NCBI RefSeq assembly: GCF_041227145.1
Contig: NZ_JBGFSP010000004.1
Coordinates: 248,001-312,000, forward strand
Source of the DNA: Bacteroides sp. AN502(2024)
Lineage (GTDB): Bacteria; Bacteroidota; Bacteroidia; Bacteroidales; Bacteroidaceae
Reading direction: 5' to 3'
DNA: 64,000 nucleotides
Shown here: piece after piece, positions 56,721 through 64,000 of the stretch
Layout of the letters: each line of letters begins with the position of its first letter
Numbering within the stretch: position 1 is the stretch's first letter
Program-made: the position numbers and the translations under genes
Notes under the pieces: generated by a model
What the model saw: only the letters and a program-made list of their open reading frames with translations
Told to the model about the DNA's origin: nothing
The model's database searches: none

Positions 56721-57070
56721 GCTTCATCCCGCCAGTCACGCGTTCCCGATGCACGGATGCAAAGGTAGCGCGTGGCTTGGGTGTCAGCCGCAAGGTCGGG
56801 CGGCAAAGCCGTTCCGGGCAGAATCTTCCTCAAACTAGTTTGAGCGTATTCAGCCCGAAAACCTTGCCGCTGCCTGCCACACACTCTTAGTGCATCCGGC
56901 AACGGAAACGAGCGACTGACGGGAAATCAGAAGAAACGAAAAAGGGAACGGCTTACAAATGAAGTTTGATAATGATGCTTCATCCGTAAGCCGTTCCTTC
57001 TTTTTTCGTTGGGTGGACTATTGCTGCCTCAAATCGTGGGCGGACGGCAAACTTCGCTCCTTTAAGGAAA
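56721..57070. other. Non-coding stretch with a strong terminator
   Basis: No gene seen. Contains the terminator at 56945-57010 and CTCAAACTAGTTTGAG (56830-56845), a 16-bp palindrome of unknown role. Confidence 0.5.
56945..57010 (+). terminator. Terminator after the integrase operon
   Basis: GGAACGGCTTAC (56945-56956) pairs with GTAAGCCGTTCC (56986-56997); an inner AATGAAG/CTTCAT pair lengthens the stem. Followed by TTCTTTTTTCG. Confidence 0.85.
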
Positions 57071-57376
57071 TCAGGTGCCTGTCAGTCTGTATGCAGGGCG
57101 GTAGCTGTCCGACAGCATCCGTTCGATGTCGGATTCCCGGTAGAGGATTTTGCCGCCTAACTGGATGTAGGGTATCCGTCCTTCGTTGCGGTAGTCCTGA
57201 AGCGTCCGGCGGCTCACTTTCAAGCGTGCCGACACCTCCTTGTCGGTAAAGAACCGTTCTCCTCCCAATGTCGGTCGGTAATTGGCTGTCAGGTGCTCGA
57301 AACTGTCCAACAGGCGGTCAATGTTGCTCATGAAGTGGATTATCCACTCACTGTTCTTGGTCATCAGTTCGTTCAT
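57071..57376 (-). CDS. Excisionase-like HTH protein
   Basis: 101 aa. Helix-turn-helix of the HTH_17/MerR-like type: FFTDKEVSARLKVSRRTLQD, then YRNEGRIPYIQLGGKILYRE. Pairs of such proteins next to integrases act as recombination directionality factors or regulators in Bacteroides elements. Paralogous to the next gene, 48 nt away. Confidence 0.85.
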   Translation of the reverse strand: MNELMTKNSEWIIHFMSNIDRLLDSFEHLTANYRPTLGGERFFTDKEVSARLKVSRRTLQDYRNEGRIPYIQLGGKILYRESDIERMLSDSYRPAYRLTGT

Positions 57377-57424
57377 ATTACTTTGGATTTAGTGGTTGTT
57401 ATCATTATACTCTGTTTACTGCAT

Positions 57425-57742
57425 TCATATCGTCCTGCCTTTGAACTTGGCTCCCTTCCGCCTGTCCTCTACAACCGAGACTATACGCTGCACGTCTTCG
57501 GGACGGTAATACGTCTTATGGTTTATCTGCGAGTAAGCCAGCGTGCCGTTATCGCGCAGTGTCTGCAACGTGCGTGGGCTGATGTTGAGCATTTGGCACA
57601 CGTCCTGATTGTCCATCCACTCGTTCATTCTTTTTTCTCCATGCCGATGGCAGATGGCATCCATGCGGCGGACGAAACGGTCGAACTTGGCGACCAGCTC
57701 CTCAAAGGTCTTTTTTTCAATAGATACGATTTCCATATACAT
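57425..57742 (-). CDS. Excisionase-like HTH protein
   Basis: 105 aa. DNQDVCQMLNISPRTLQTLR, then NGTLAYSQINHKTYYRPEDV; same fold as the preceding gene. Likely first gene of a leftward two-gene operon (57742 to 57071). Confidence 0.85.
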   Translation of the reverse strand: MYMEIVSIEKKTFEELVAKFDRFVRRMDAICHRHGEKRMNEWMDNQDVCQMLNISPRTLQTLRDNGTLAYSQINHKTYYRPEDVQRIVSVVEDRRKGAKFKGRTI

Positions 57743-58304
57743 TATTTTTTGTTGTTATTTCTCTTTTTGCTGCAAAGAAAAGGGCTAAATCCTATAAAAC
57801 AATGGCTTTTTCAGAACTGGCAGCATTTGGCTCCAGTATGGTAGAGGTTGGCATCATAGCAGGTTGTTTGTACGGTACATTCTTTTTGCCGCTTATAGCT
57901 GTTGTCGGTTGTCTGCATACTTTTCCAAGTGCAAAGCGTAATCCATGAATACGGACTTGTTTTTTGGAGAATGGAAACATGACCGTTTGATTATCCTTAT
58001 TCAGGAGAGATGCGGATAATGGCTGTTGGCCCCCCGCTCCTTAATATAAGAAAAGAAGCCACCGACACGGTTTGCCATAAGCCCTTGTCCCAATCTGGAC
58101 CGCTCTCCGTGTAATCCCAACAATCCGGCAAATCATAGAAGTTCTCACCGTGTATGAATACTCCACATCGGCAAAACCATACAAAATTGCCCTACTGCAC
58201 CCATTCGCTTGACAGACTGGATTACAGGCAGTTATTTTGCTCCCGACAAACGGTCAACTATGCGCATAAAGACCAACGAGTATTCACCTTTAACAAGAAA
58301 AACA
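57743..58304. other. Spacer between excisionase-like genes and the DUF3408 gene
   Basis: Apart from one small possible reading frame (57802-57948) nothing convincing is seen in these ~560 nt. Confidence 0.45.
57802..57948 (+). CDS. Possible 48-aa hydrophobic protein
   Basis: MAFSELAAFGSSMVEVGIIA followed by GCLYGTFFLPLIAVVGCL could form one membrane helix. No good ribosome binding site and no recognised family; could be chance. Confidence 0.25.
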   Translation: MAFSELAAFGSSMVEVGIIAGCLYGTFFLPLIAVVGCLHTFPSAKRNP

Positions 58305-58862
58305 ATGAGTAAGAAATTCAAAAACATCGAGAACGATGAAGAGTTCAAGAACTTCAAGTTGGAAGACTACCTGCCTTCCATGAACAGACGTGAGCCGAAG
58401 GCAGATACTTCCGTTTCGGAACAAGAAACCGCTATGAAGGAAGAAGCAAACCTCTTCCCGCCGATGGATGAACCGGACACATCCGCCATACAGGAGGCGG
58501 TATCCAATGCAATCCGACAGGACGAGCCGGAGGTATGGAAAACTGATTCCGATGATGCCGACGAAGAAGTATAGGCAGCTGTTACCAAAACGGATGCTCC
58601 TGCGGAACGGACGATTGTCAGACGTATCAGCAGCAAGCAACGCAGGCTGTCGTTGGACGAGTACCGCGCCACCTACCTGCAAGTCCCCAAGATTGCCGAC
58701 CGCAAGCCCGTGTTCGTCAGCCGCGAGGTACGGGACGAATTGGACAGGATTGTCCGCTGCCTCGGAGACAGGGGCATGAGCGTGTCGGGATTGGTCGAGA
58801 ACCTCGCCCGGCAGCACCTTGCCGCTTACGGGAACGATATCGACCAATGGCGTAAATTATAG
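58305..58862 (+). pseudogene. DUF3408-type mobilization-region protein interrupted by in-frame TAG
   Basis: From MSKKFKNIENDEEFKNFKLE to DADEEV the frame is open, then TAG at 58572-58574. The same frame continues as AAVTKTDAPAERTIVRRISS into LSLDEYRATYLQVPKIADRK, a DUF3408 C-terminal domain, ending WRKL at 58862. Total 186 codons is a normal family length. An ATG at 58653 could make only the C-terminal domain. Simple nonsense mutation or readthrough. Confidence 0.75.
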
Positions 58863-58932
58863 GAATTAAGGCAAGACCGGCGGGGTGTCTTTAGGGTATC
58901 TTTCAGGGATGCTCTAAATTACTGATAACGAA

Positions 58933-58991
58933 GTTTGGAGGAGGCAAGTTTATGTTTCGGGCAGACCGAAACCACTTGCCCCGCTCCAAAC
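58933..58991. other. Candidate oriT: nested palindrome upstream of mob genes
   Basis: Outer arms GTTTGGAG...GGCAAGT (58933-58949) and ACTTGCC...CTCCAAAC (58974-58991), inner hairpin TTTCGG-GCAGA-CCGAAA (58955-58971). Located 70 nt before the MobC-type gene, where oriT of such elements usually is. It could instead be an RNA hairpin controlling the mob operon. Confidence 0.55.
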
Positions 58992-59061
58992 CTCGCAGGG
59001 AAGCCACATCCCGTTGGTCTATATCCTGTGGAATCATTGTAATCAGTAAACGAAACAAGAA

Positions 59062-59448
59062 ATGATAATCATGCAAAGCGAAAAAATAAAGAATGACGGA
59101 CGGGAACGGACAAACAAAGGCGGTCGTCCCGTCAAGGGTGCCGCCGAGAAGTTGAAGTACCGTATCACCGTGAAGATGGCAACGGAGGACTACTACCTGT
59201 TGAAGTCCAAGGCGAAGTCGGCGGGAGTCTCAGCCAGCGAGTTCATCCGTGGCTGCATCAAAGACGGTGGCGTGAAAGAACGGCTCTCAAAAGAGCATGG
59301 CGACTTTATCCGCAAGCTGTGCGGCATGGCGAACAACCTGAACCAGCTCGCACGAAAGGCGAATGCGGAGGGGTATGCCTCCGTGTTCATGCCCTGCCGC
59401 ACGCTGATGATAGAGATGGACAACCTTGTAAACCGGATACGCCTATGA
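59062..59448 (+). CDS. MobC-type relaxosome accessory protein
   Basis: 128 aa (or 125 from the Met at 59071). Ribbon-helix-helix-like region LKYRITVKMATEDYYLLKSK, then AGVSASEFIRGCIKDGG and the MobC-family ending LNQLARKANAEG...LVNRIRL. Binds DNA at oriT and helps the relaxase. Its stop overlaps the relaxase ATG (ATGA). Confidence 0.9.
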   Translation: MIIMQSEKIKNDGRERTNKGGRPVKGAAEKLKYRITVKMATEDYYLLKSKAKSAGVSASEFIRGCIKDGGVKERLSKEHGDFIRKLCGMANNLNQLARKANAEGYASVFMPCRTLMIEMDNLVNRIRL

Positions 59449-60368
59449 TAGCGAAAATCATGAAAGGATCGGACTTCAGGGGCGTGGTTTACTACATCCT
59501 GAATGATGAGAAAGGCACTAAAATCATAGATGCGGACGGCTTGTTTCTGGAAAATAACGACACGATAGCGCAGGGATTCATCGGACAGGCGCAGATGAAT
59601 CCGAGGGTGACAAAAGCAGTCGGGCATATCGCATTGAGCTTTTCCAAAGAGGATTCACCACGCCTGAACAATACGGTCATGGCGCAGATTGCCCGTGAGT
59701 ATATGGAGAAGATGGGCATCAGGGACACGCAATACATTATCGGGCGACATTTCGACAAGGAGCATCCGCACGTTCATATAGCTTTCAACCGCATCGACAA
59801 TAACGGCAAGACCATATCCGACAGGAACGACCGCTTCCGCAACAAACGCATCTGCAAAGAACTGACCAAGAAATACGGGTTGCATTGCGCAAACGGGAAG
59901 GAACAGGTGAAAATCCACCGTTTGCGTGAGCCGGACAAGACAAGATACATGCTGTATCAAATCTTGAAAACGGAAGTCGGAAGGTGTGGTAACTGGAACG
60001 TGCTCGTCAATAACTTGAAGCGGCAGGGCGTGGATGTTGAGTTCAAATACAAGGGAAGCACTGACGAGATTCAGGATATCGTCTTTTCCATGAACGGCTA
60101 CCGTTTCAACGGCTCCAAGGTGGACAGGCTGTTCAGCTATTCCAAGATTGACATGGCGTTAAGGCTCAACAATCATGAGGAACGGCAGACGCAACCACAT
60201 CCGCAAGCTAATCGGGAAGAAATAAGCCCAATCTCAAACAGCGGAGGCGACCTCATTAACGGCTCGTTAGGTTTGTTCGCTCCGAACAATGTGCCGGAAG
60301 AACAGCAGCCTTACGACCCGTACCTGAGAAACAAGAAAAAGAAAAAACAACGTAAAATCAACTGGTAA
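59445..60368 (+). CDS. MobB-type relaxase (MobP family)
   Basis: 307 aa from MIAKIMKGSDFRGVVYYILN. Relaxase motif III HFDKEHPHVHIAFNRID near residue 105 gives the metal-binding histidines. The N-terminal Tyr residues near 17 are nicking candidates; RGVVYYIL is typical of Bacteroides MobB relaxases. Nicks oriT and leads transfer. The polar C-terminal tail ends in a Lys-rich stretch. Confidence 0.93.
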   Translation: MIAKIMKGSDFRGVVYYILNDEKGTKIIDADGLFLENNDTIAQGFIGQAQMNPRVTKAVGHIALSFSKEDSPRLNNTVMAQIAREYMEKMGIRDTQYIIGRHFDKEHPHVHIAFNRIDNNGKTISDRNDRFRNKRICKELTKKYGLHCANGKEQVKIHRLREPDKTRYMLYQILKTEVGRCGNWNVLVNNLKRQGVDVEFKYKGSTDEIQDIVFSMNGYRFNGSKVDRLFSYSKIDMALRLNNHEERQTQPHPQANREEISPISNSGGDLINGSLGLFAPNNVPEEQQPYDPYLRNKKKKKQRKINW

Positions 60369-60370
60369 CT

Positions 60371-61039
60371 ATGGCAGACAACAATGTATTCATCCTCTTT
60401 GAGGAAATCAAAACCGCTTTGAAAGGTATAAACGGTAAGTTGGAAGAACTTCCAAGATTGATAACCAAGCAACCACAAACCGGAAATGACAAGCCGGATT
60501 TGTCCCCGATAAAGGATGCGGTAGCAGAAACGGCAAAAGCCAAATCCGAAGAGATTAAGGTCTTATTGGAAAGGCAGTGGAAAGCATACTCGCAACTTGC
60601 CACCCTGCCCCTGCACAAACCTGATGCAATCAAGACACAGGAAGAGCAAGAAGCACAACAAGAATTGCAGCCGCAGGAGCATATCCACCGACACAGTTTC
60701 GACATCAAGTCAAGCAAGGTCTTCTCTTTTGTCGTCGGGCTTGGCGTGGTATGCGCCTTATCCCTGTGGGGCAACATCGAGCAATGGCAGTCCAAACGCC
60801 AATACGCCGACGATGCGTTGAAGTTCCGTGCCATCCGTTCATGGGGCGGATGCGATGCTGACAATATACTTTGGCTGAACAAGGTCTTCGACATTCACCG
60901 GGACGAGAAAGCCATCGAATGGGTGCGGAAGCAGGCGGACGGATATGACACATCCCTGAAAACCGTCTCAGACAGTCTGATGCAGGAGGACTTAAAAGGC
61001 AAAGTCAAGCCCAATACCAGCAACCCTAAATCCGATTGA
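60371..61039 (+). CDS. Mobilization accessory protein with one membrane helix
   Basis: 222 aa. Soluble N-terminus, a membrane helix near residue 118-135 (VFSFVVGLGVVCALSLWGNI), then a charged C-terminal half (RAIRSWGGCDADNILWLNKV). Two nt after the relaxase gene; this third gene regularly follows mob pairs in Bacteroides elements. Exact role unknown. Confidence 0.75.
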   Translation: MADNNVFILFEEIKTALKGINGKLEELPRLITKQPQTGNDKPDLSPIKDAVAETAKAKSEEIKVLLERQWKAYSQLATLPLHKPDAIKTQEEQEAQQELQPQEHIHRHSFDIKSSKVFSFVVGLGVVCALSLWGNIEQWQSKRQYADDALKFRAIRSWGGCDADNILWLNKVFDIHRDEKAIEWVRKQADGYDTSLKTVSDSLMQEDLKGKVKPNTSNPKSD

Positions 61040-61040
61040 T

Positions 61041-61136
61041 CTGGCATCGGTAAAAGTGGAATTCCGTCCTTCGAGCAAAGAGGGTAAGGATGAGACAATC
61101 TATTGTCTGGTGATTCACGACTATATGATTGGTTAA
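61041..61136 (+). pseudogene. N-terminal stump of a second tyrosine recombinase
   Basis: LASVKVEFRPSSKEGKDETI, then YCLVIHDYMIG and stop. The text KVxFRPSxxxGKxxTIYxxVIH is the opening of Bacteroides integrases (arm-binding domain). Only ~31 codons remain. It marks a junction between the mobilization module and the Zorya-like cargo. Confidence 0.55.
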
Positions 61137-61225
61137 GCTATCTCTCTTCTCTTATGAGGTTGTGTTCAAAAAATAACATAGCCTCTAATCTTTATCTGCA
61201 ATAACGGTTAGTCATTTTCAAGTGA

Positions 61226-61903
61226 TTATTGAGGTCTTGATATCTTTGGAATAATCTGAATGACAAATCGTTTATTGTTTTCTTCAATTATATTGTCTCT
61301 GTTGATTCCATTGAAACCACTTCCAGCTATGATAACTTCGGTATTATAGTTGCGGAGATTTATACCTTTTGAAAGCCACCGTCGATAAAGAGCCAAAGCG
61401 CGATGATAACTTAGCTCATACATCCATATATTATCGGGATTGAAAGATTTATTTTGAAGTTGTTGCCAAGGAATAGCTGCGTTTCCTTCAATAACCAGTT
61501 GAAAATTCAGATTTGGATTCTTTTCATGCAATCTTTTGACAACCTTTTGCAAGGATTCACCAACATTATCTACAGTCTCAATGTATTCTGGCTTGATAAT
61601 GTCATCATTGGGATTGAATATTTCTATCCCTATGAAATCTTTTGCGACAAACATTTTTTTCCTTTCAACATACAGTAAAGCAGAAGATTTGCTGAGCTCT
61701 TCAAATTGTGTTTCGAGTTGAAGAATTTGTTTTAGTTTTTCTGCTTCAGCATTAGCATTGTTTCTTTCGTTCTGTAATGCTATGTTGTCATATTTCATTT
61801 TCCCTATGCACACAACAAACAGTACTAACATAATAAAAAATAGGCTTGTCATCAAGTCTGAATAACTGAGCCAAAATGAATCATTATACTTACCCCTTGC
61901 CAT
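61226..61903 (-). CDS. ZorB-like MotB/OmpA-type stator protein
   Basis: 225 aa. N-terminal membrane helix LSYSDLMTSLFFIMLVLFVV with the ion-binding Asp of the MotB/ZorB family (Asp ~16). The C-terminal OmpA-like domain shows FQLVIEGNAAIPW (in place of EGHTD), LSYHRALALYRRWLSKGIN and VIIAGSGFNGI...NNKRFVIQI. In Zorya systems ZorAB form a proton-driven membrane motor that senses phage. Two nt after the ZorA-like gene, last in the leftward operon. Confidence 0.85.
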   Translation of the reverse strand: MARGKYNDSFWLSYSDLMTSLFFIMLVLFVVCIGKMKYDNIALQNERNNANAEAEKLKQILQLETQFEELSKSSALLYVERKKMFVAKDFIGIEIFNPNDDIIKPEYIETVDNVGESLQKVVKRLHEKNPNLNFQLVIEGNAAIPWQQLQNKSFNPDNIWMYELSYHRALALYRRWLSKGINLRNYNTEVIIAGSGFNGINRDNIIEENNKRFVIQIIPKISRPQ

Positions 61904-61905
61904 GA

Positions 61906-63408
61906 TTAGTTCTTGTTTACATTCATAATGGCTTTTGTCATAGAATCAACGGCTTTAAGTGTAGCTTTGTGCAGTTCGATTGATTCTTGTTGGGCATCTT
62001 TATAATCTTTGCGAAGATTTAAGATTTCTCCTTTCAAATCCTTATAACAGTCCGCCTGTACTTGTGTATATTGTACCATTGTGGCAAGCACTTCATTCAT
62101 CTTTTCAAACGTGTCAAAGAACTCTTTGTTGTTTACTAAAAAATTACGAATATGCTCTGTTGATGCTACTAATTGAGTAGATAGACTCTCAGAAACTTGT
62201 TTACCTTCTGATATAAACATATCAAATTCTTTCCGCCATACATCACGAGCTTCAGAACCTGTCGGAAAGTGTGTTGTGATAGCTTCTTGGAATTCTCTTT
62301 GTAATTCGCTTGCTTTATTCTGATTGCTTACAACAAGTGATAAGCCAGCTGAAAATTCATCAAATTTAGTCAGTAAAGTTTGTATCTGAGTAACTGCGCC
62401 CGAAATATTTGTGATAGTGGAGTTTAGTTGTTGCTGATATGTCTGAAACACAGAAAAAGAATCAGAGGAATCTTTCAGTTGCATAAATGTCTCTGCAATT
62501 TTGTTGGCGGTTTTTGTCAAGCTCAATTTATTTATCTCTTCCAATACCAAATGTTGCTTTTCCAGATTGTCGTTAAGCAATTCTGCAGAATCTGCATAAG
62601 CATCAAGATTACGACCAAACTTGTCAACAAAGTGCCCAAGTACTCCTCGTAAAGAGTTTAGGCTTGAAGCCATACTGTTTGATAGTAGAGGCATCAATTC
62701 ACGACGAAGGAAATCAATATATTCCTCTTTTCCTTCATTAGACTTAGATACAGCTTTCTTATATGAAACGGCACTATTAAATACAGTTAGTCCCAATCCC
62801 AAAAAACTTGCACTCATGGCGATAACTACCCCATAAAGCAAATGCTGAAGCCCCGTAAACTCTCCACTTGTGCCGAACATCCTTTCGAAATTAATACCCC
62901 ATAATCCAGTAATGATTCCGATGAAAGTTCCAGCTAAGCCTAAATAAAGTGGAACATTAAGACTATTATGAATTTCATCCTCTAAAGTGTTTTTTTGGTT
63001 GTCGCATATACTTTCAAGAATTCCCAAGTCTGCGCTAGTTCCTGTATTCTTACATAGATACTCGTTAGTCCTGTTGATAATTACGCAGAACCGTCCTTTC
63101 GCTTTCTTGCCTTCAGGCATTGCAATTAGAGAGAGATTGATATAATCAATTCTTTCTTCTTCAATCTCTGACTTTACATGACGGTTAGGGATATTGGACA
63201 AGAACCTCTGCAATGAACTTTTAGATTTCAATATATCCGGGACAAGAGACGTTTCTTTCAGAAACAGGCTTTCCACTTCATTAAACAAATTTCCAAGTTC
63301 GAAAATCTTAAGTTTTGTTTTAATAAAGCTGGTTATCTGTAATATAACTACAATTATAACAACAACTGTTGCTATAATAAGACCAATGTATTCGTTTATA
63401 TTTTCCAT
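61906..63408 (-). CDS. ZorA-like MotA/TolQ-type motor protein with long cytoplasmic tail
   Basis: 500 aa. Membrane helix near residue 7-28, then LYLGLAGTFIGIITGLWGIN and LLYGVVIAMSASFLGLGLTV, the MotA/TolQ/ExbB channel pair. The C-terminal ~270 residues are soluble and coiled-coil-like (many E, K, Q, L), as in the long ZorA tail. Forms a motor with the ZorB-like protein. 13 nt after the upstream unknown gene. Confidence 0.85.
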   Translation of the reverse strand: MENINEYIGLIIATVVVIIVVILQITSFIKTKLKIFELGNLFNEVESLFLKETSLVPDILKSKSSLQRFLSNIPNRHVKSEIEEERIDYINLSLIAMPEGKKAKGRFCVIINRTNEYLCKNTGTSADLGILESICDNQKNTLEDEIHNSLNVPLYLGLAGTFIGIITGLWGINFERMFGTSGEFTGLQHLLYGVVIAMSASFLGLGLTVFNSAVSYKKAVSKSNEGKEEYIDFLRRELMPLLSNSMASSLNSLRGVLGHFVDKFGRNLDAYADSAELLNDNLEKQHLVLEEINKLSLTKTANKIAETFMQLKDSSDSFSVFQTYQQQLNSTITNISGAVTQIQTLLTKFDEFSAGLSLVVSNQNKASELQREFQEAITTHFPTGSEARDVWRKEFDMFISEGKQVSESLSTQLVASTEHIRNFLVNNKEFFDTFEKMNEVLATMVQYTQVQADCYKDLKGEILNLRKDYKDAQQESIELHKATLKAVDSMTKAIMNVNKN

Positions 63409-63421
63409 AAAGTTATGTTAG

Positions 63422-63988
63422 TTATTCGTTGTTATCAAATAAGTTAGCACTTTGTTCTTTTCTTTGCGCCTTTGCTTTGTTTTTTATCTCTTTCTTTAGC
63501 TCCTTGTCTCGTAGTTTCTTTAGCTCCAATTCATCTTTGGTCATGGGTTGATAGCTCCCTAAACCTTCAGGGTAAATCCCCTCGATATAGAGCTTTACAA
63601 GCCCTGCATGTGATAATGGTTTTGAAGCGTCTCTAAAATCGATATTGGTATTGTAATCTAATAGCACAATGTCTTGTTTCTTACTTTGTTCTTTGATACG
63701 CTCTACTACATGGTGTACTTCCGGAATATTGTCAAGCACCCATTTGTATGTGGGTAAATATATCAGCATTCGAGCCTCGAAGTAGCCTAGTAGTTCTTTA
63801 CCATATGCTCCTTTCCGATGTCCTTTTGGCATACCGTACTTACGAACAGTTCTTTTCAGATCTTTCATTGTATCATTCCTGAATGTGGCAAAATCAACGT
63901 CTGCACCTTCAAAAACTTTCAGACCTTGCCACACCGCTTCAACGCACGTTGCTGTCAGACCTTTTGTGAAAGGAATGGGTATATTCAT
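63422..63988 (-). CDS. Uncharacterised protein upstream of ZorAB-like genes
   Basis: 188 aa; the start is 12 nt from the window edge. Soluble: MNIPIPFTKGLTATCVEAVW, then GADVDFATFRNDTMKDLKRT, KQDIVLLDYNTNIDFRDASK, and a Lys/Glu-rich C-terminal helix. I do not recognise a catalytic motif. It is not ZorC, ZorD or an HNH-type ZorE by eye. Co-oriented and close to the ZorA-like gene, so likely part of the same system; more genes may lie upstream outside the window. Confidence 0.6.
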   Translation of the reverse strand: MNIPIPFTKGLTATCVEAVWQGLKVFEGADVDFATFRNDTMKDLKRTVRKYGMPKGHRKGAYGKELLGYFEARMLIYLPTYKWVLDNIPEVHHVVERIKEQSKKQDIVLLDYNTNIDFRDASKPLSHAGLVKLYIEGIYPEGLGSYQPMTKDELELKKLRDKELKKEIKNKAKAQRKEQSANLFDNNE

Positions 63989-64000
63989 GTGTGGGTAAAA

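Larger units (their letters stand above)
54818..64000. mobile_element. Integrated mobilizable element at tRNA-Lys (right end beyond window)
   Basis: Order: tRNA-Lys, integrase, associated small gene, two excisionase-like genes, DUF3408 gene, oriT-like palindrome, MobC-type gene, relaxase, accessory mobilization gene, integrase stump, Zorya-like operon. No conjugation (tra) genes seen, so it would need a helper. The far attachment site is not in the window, so the extent is open. Confidence 0.75.

Noticed and set aside
57792..57980. 62-codon minus-strand frame in the mobile element
   Set aside because: It is mostly the antisense of a hydrophobic plus-strand frame and has no recognisable features.
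7811..58862. Reassignment of TAG to an amino acid in this genome
   Set aside because: Normal genes in the window end with TAG, so the code is standard; at most local suppression.

Overview
The window looks like a Bacteroides chromosome (Bacteroidales at least). Supporting signs are the nqrABCDEF, serC-serA and uxaC housekeeping genes, a capsular polysaccharide (CPS) locus led by a UpxY-type NusG paralogue, a Wzc with a tyrosine-rich tail, Bacteroides-type tyrosine recombinases, and several TAnnTTTG (-7) promoter elements. A textbook TTTG-N19-TAnnTTTG promoter precedes the tRNA-Lys gene. Genus is inferred from gene content; there is no rRNA here.

Layout. (1) 1-1490: uxaC and its terminator. 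(2) 1500-10170: a decayed defence/mobile region. It holds an AAA ATPase with a nuclease-like tail flanked by 74-bp direct repeats, truncated hypothetical genes on both strands, wreckage of a GHKL-ATPase/nuclease gene and an MBL-fold gene, an intact AbiEi/AbiEii pair, a frameshifted tyrosine recombinase, its amber-interrupted partner, and a 109-aa gene beside four exact-period 22-bp iteron-like repeats. (3) 10265-34884: one long leftward CPS operon: upxY, WecA-like initiating transferase, wza, wzc, CpsB-type phosphatase, wzx, modification enzymes, EpsG-type wzy and about seven glycosyltransferases. It also carries unexpected passengers: a Panacea (DUF4065) gene with a frameshifted partner, and a RES-domain gene. 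(4) 35087-35295: a probable invertible promoter lying in the OFF orientation, followed by a complete IS (35361-37047). (5) 37179-54695: core genes, namely an orphan HpaII-type endonuclease gene, yigZ, DUF1015, serA, serC, dbpA-like, nqrF-A, a D15-type outer membrane protein, a glycosyltransferase and ettA. (6) 54818 to the window end: tRNA-Lys followed by an integrated mobilizable element (integrase, two excisionase-like genes, DUF3408 gene, MobC/relaxase pair, probable oriT). Beyond an integrase stump lies a leftward operon of an uncharacterised gene, a ZorA-like motor gene and a ZorB-like stator gene, which runs to the window edge.

Most interesting signals. First, the CPS operon contains exactly four long G/C homopolymers (7, 8, 9 and 9 nt), all inside genes for surface-modifying or transfer enzymes. 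Two are in frame (acyltransferase at 16864, acetyltransferase at 13177). Two are off by one, and adding or removing one base restores a longer, well-formed protein (acyltransferase at 26074, fucosyltransferase-like at 20567). This points to slipped-strand phase variation of capsule decoration, layered on an invertible promoter controlling the whole operon. Second, the Zorya-like MotA/MotB pair at the right edge has an unusual gene order and an unfamiliar upstream partner.
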